The translations under genes and the position numbers were made by a program. Source: Methanobacteriota archaeon (GTDB lineage: Archaea > Thermoplasmatota > Poseidoniia > Poseidoniales > Thalassarchaeaceae). Taken from it: a stretch of DNA of 6,611 nucleotides. Shown in pieces: positions 6,161-6,611 of this stretch; within the stretch, counting starts at the first letter, position 1; each line of letters begins with the position of its first letter. The stretch is from positions 1 through 6,611 of the forward strand of contig JACNFL010000154.1 of assembly GCA_014384685.1 (NCBI GenBank), in the 5' to 3' direction. The notes under the pieces are model-generated. The model was not told the origin of the DNA, made no database searches, and saw nothing but the letters and a program-made list of their open reading frames with translations.

Positions 6161-6611
6161 TCAAACTGACGGATGAAATGAGGGTTTCATCATATCATCT
6201 AAAATTGCTTGAAACTCAGTATTGATTGCCATAATTTTATCTTTAGTATGAGCAATTTGTTCAACAATAATTTGACGTGCATTTGAACTTGATTGTCGTA
6301 ATTGTTCACGCTTTTCATCCAGATATCTCAATGCATCTCGCATCGCTGAAATACATTCATTACTTCGTGATTCAAATGTATTCATTGTACTTTCATTATG
6401 ATTTAGTTCGGATTGATTTGCAATTTTTGAAAAGGATGTTCTCATTTTAGCTGTCTCAATTGATGCTTTCGGAGTCCTTTTCAGATTGGAATTAAATTTC
6501 ACTAGAGAAAAAGCGCCAATCCACCACTTGGAAGGATCCCAATGCCACCATCTAATGCCATTACGATAATCAGCTTGGAAAGCGTGGTGAAAGTTATGGT
6601 AACCTTCTCCA
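6161..6611 (-). CDS. Fatty acid (acyl-CoA/acyl-lipid delta-9 type) desaturase, C-terminal part
   Basis: The frame is open to the right edge, so the start is missing; 149 full codons plus a partial one are present. The first residues, GEGYHNFHH (HNFHH at 6584-6598), are the third histidine box of the membrane-bound di-iron desaturases, which insert a cis double bond in a fatty acyl chain using O2 and an electron donor. The following [17 protein letters not shown] segment is typical of the bacterial/eukaryotic stearoyl-CoA desaturase family. The two earlier histidine boxes and the membrane helices lie outside the window. After the short family tail (through about [13 protein letters not shown]) there is an extra stretch of about 90 residues, charged and Gln/Glu/Lys-rich, probably helical or coiled-coil. 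A start at GTG 6502 would lack the histidine box and is not credible. EF-2 follows 109 bases downstream on the same strand. Confidence 0.88.
   Translation of the reverse strand, partial: GEGYHNFHHAFQADYRNGIRWWHWDPSKWWIGAFSLVKFNSNLKRTPKASIETAKMRTSFSKIANQSELNHNESTMNTFESRSNECISAMRDALRYLDEKREQLRQSSSNARQIIVEQIAHTKDKIMAINTEFQAILDDMMKPSFHPSV

Noticed and set aside
5946..6176. Plus-strand 76-codon frame across the EF-2 leader
   Set aside because: It overlaps the EF-2 N-terminus and the GTPase P-loop on the opposite strand, and the peptide is not recognisable.
1..6611. A defence system, mobile element, CRISPR array or secondary-metabolite cluster
   Set aside because: No spaced direct repeats, terminal inverted repeats, transposase, integrase or nuclease/effector domains were seen. 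The complete large genes are housekeeping or lipid-pathway genes.

Overview
This window looks like a piece of a marine euryarchaeal chromosome, most likely Thermoplasmatota of the Poseidoniales (Marine Group II) or Marine Group III type. The clearly archaeal genes are a type II-like EF-2 with a diphthamide-site histidine, a KptA/Tpt1 RNA 2'-phosphotransferase with an N-terminal zinc knuckle, and an isopentenyl phosphate kinase of the alternative mevalonate pathway. The AT-leaning base composition and the bacterial-style fatty acid desaturase at the right edge fit the surface-ocean groups better than a thermophile. This placement is inference from gene content, not from a phylogenetic marker search.

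Layout. (1) Positions 1-812, plus strand: a short open frame running in from the left edge, then kptA. (2) 813-1160, minus strand: a small unrecognised protein with a helical N-terminal half and a C-terminal CxxC...CxxC zinc ribbon. Its stop codon abuts the kptA stop with no gap. (3) 1161-1243: a divergent promoter region with a central GTATAC that could serve both directions. (4) 1244-3807, plus strand: isopentenyl phosphate kinase, then a 562-residue fusion of type I isopentenyl diphosphate isomerase and a trans-isoprenyl diphosphate synthase, 59 bases apart. (5) 3808-3843: a hairpin between convergent genes. (6) 3844-6051, minus strand: complete EF-2. (7) 6052-6160: the EF-2 leader, with a perfect 7-bp hairpin that buries the ribosome-binding site. 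(8) 6161 to the right edge, minus strand: the C-terminal part of an acyl-CoA/acyl-lipid desaturase.

Working together. The central pair encodes consecutive steps to the archaeal lipid precursor: isopentenyl phosphate to IPP (kinase), IPP to DMAPP (isomerase domain), and IPP plus DMAPP to geranylgeranyl diphosphate (synthase domain). The last two activities sit on one polypeptide. KptA (tRNA splicing-scar repair or related RNA chemistry) and EF-2 (translocation) are information-processing genes with no evident link to the lipid genes. The desaturase acts on fatty acyl chains, which are not the usual archaeal membrane lipid. No mobile element, CRISPR array, tRNA or rRNA was seen.
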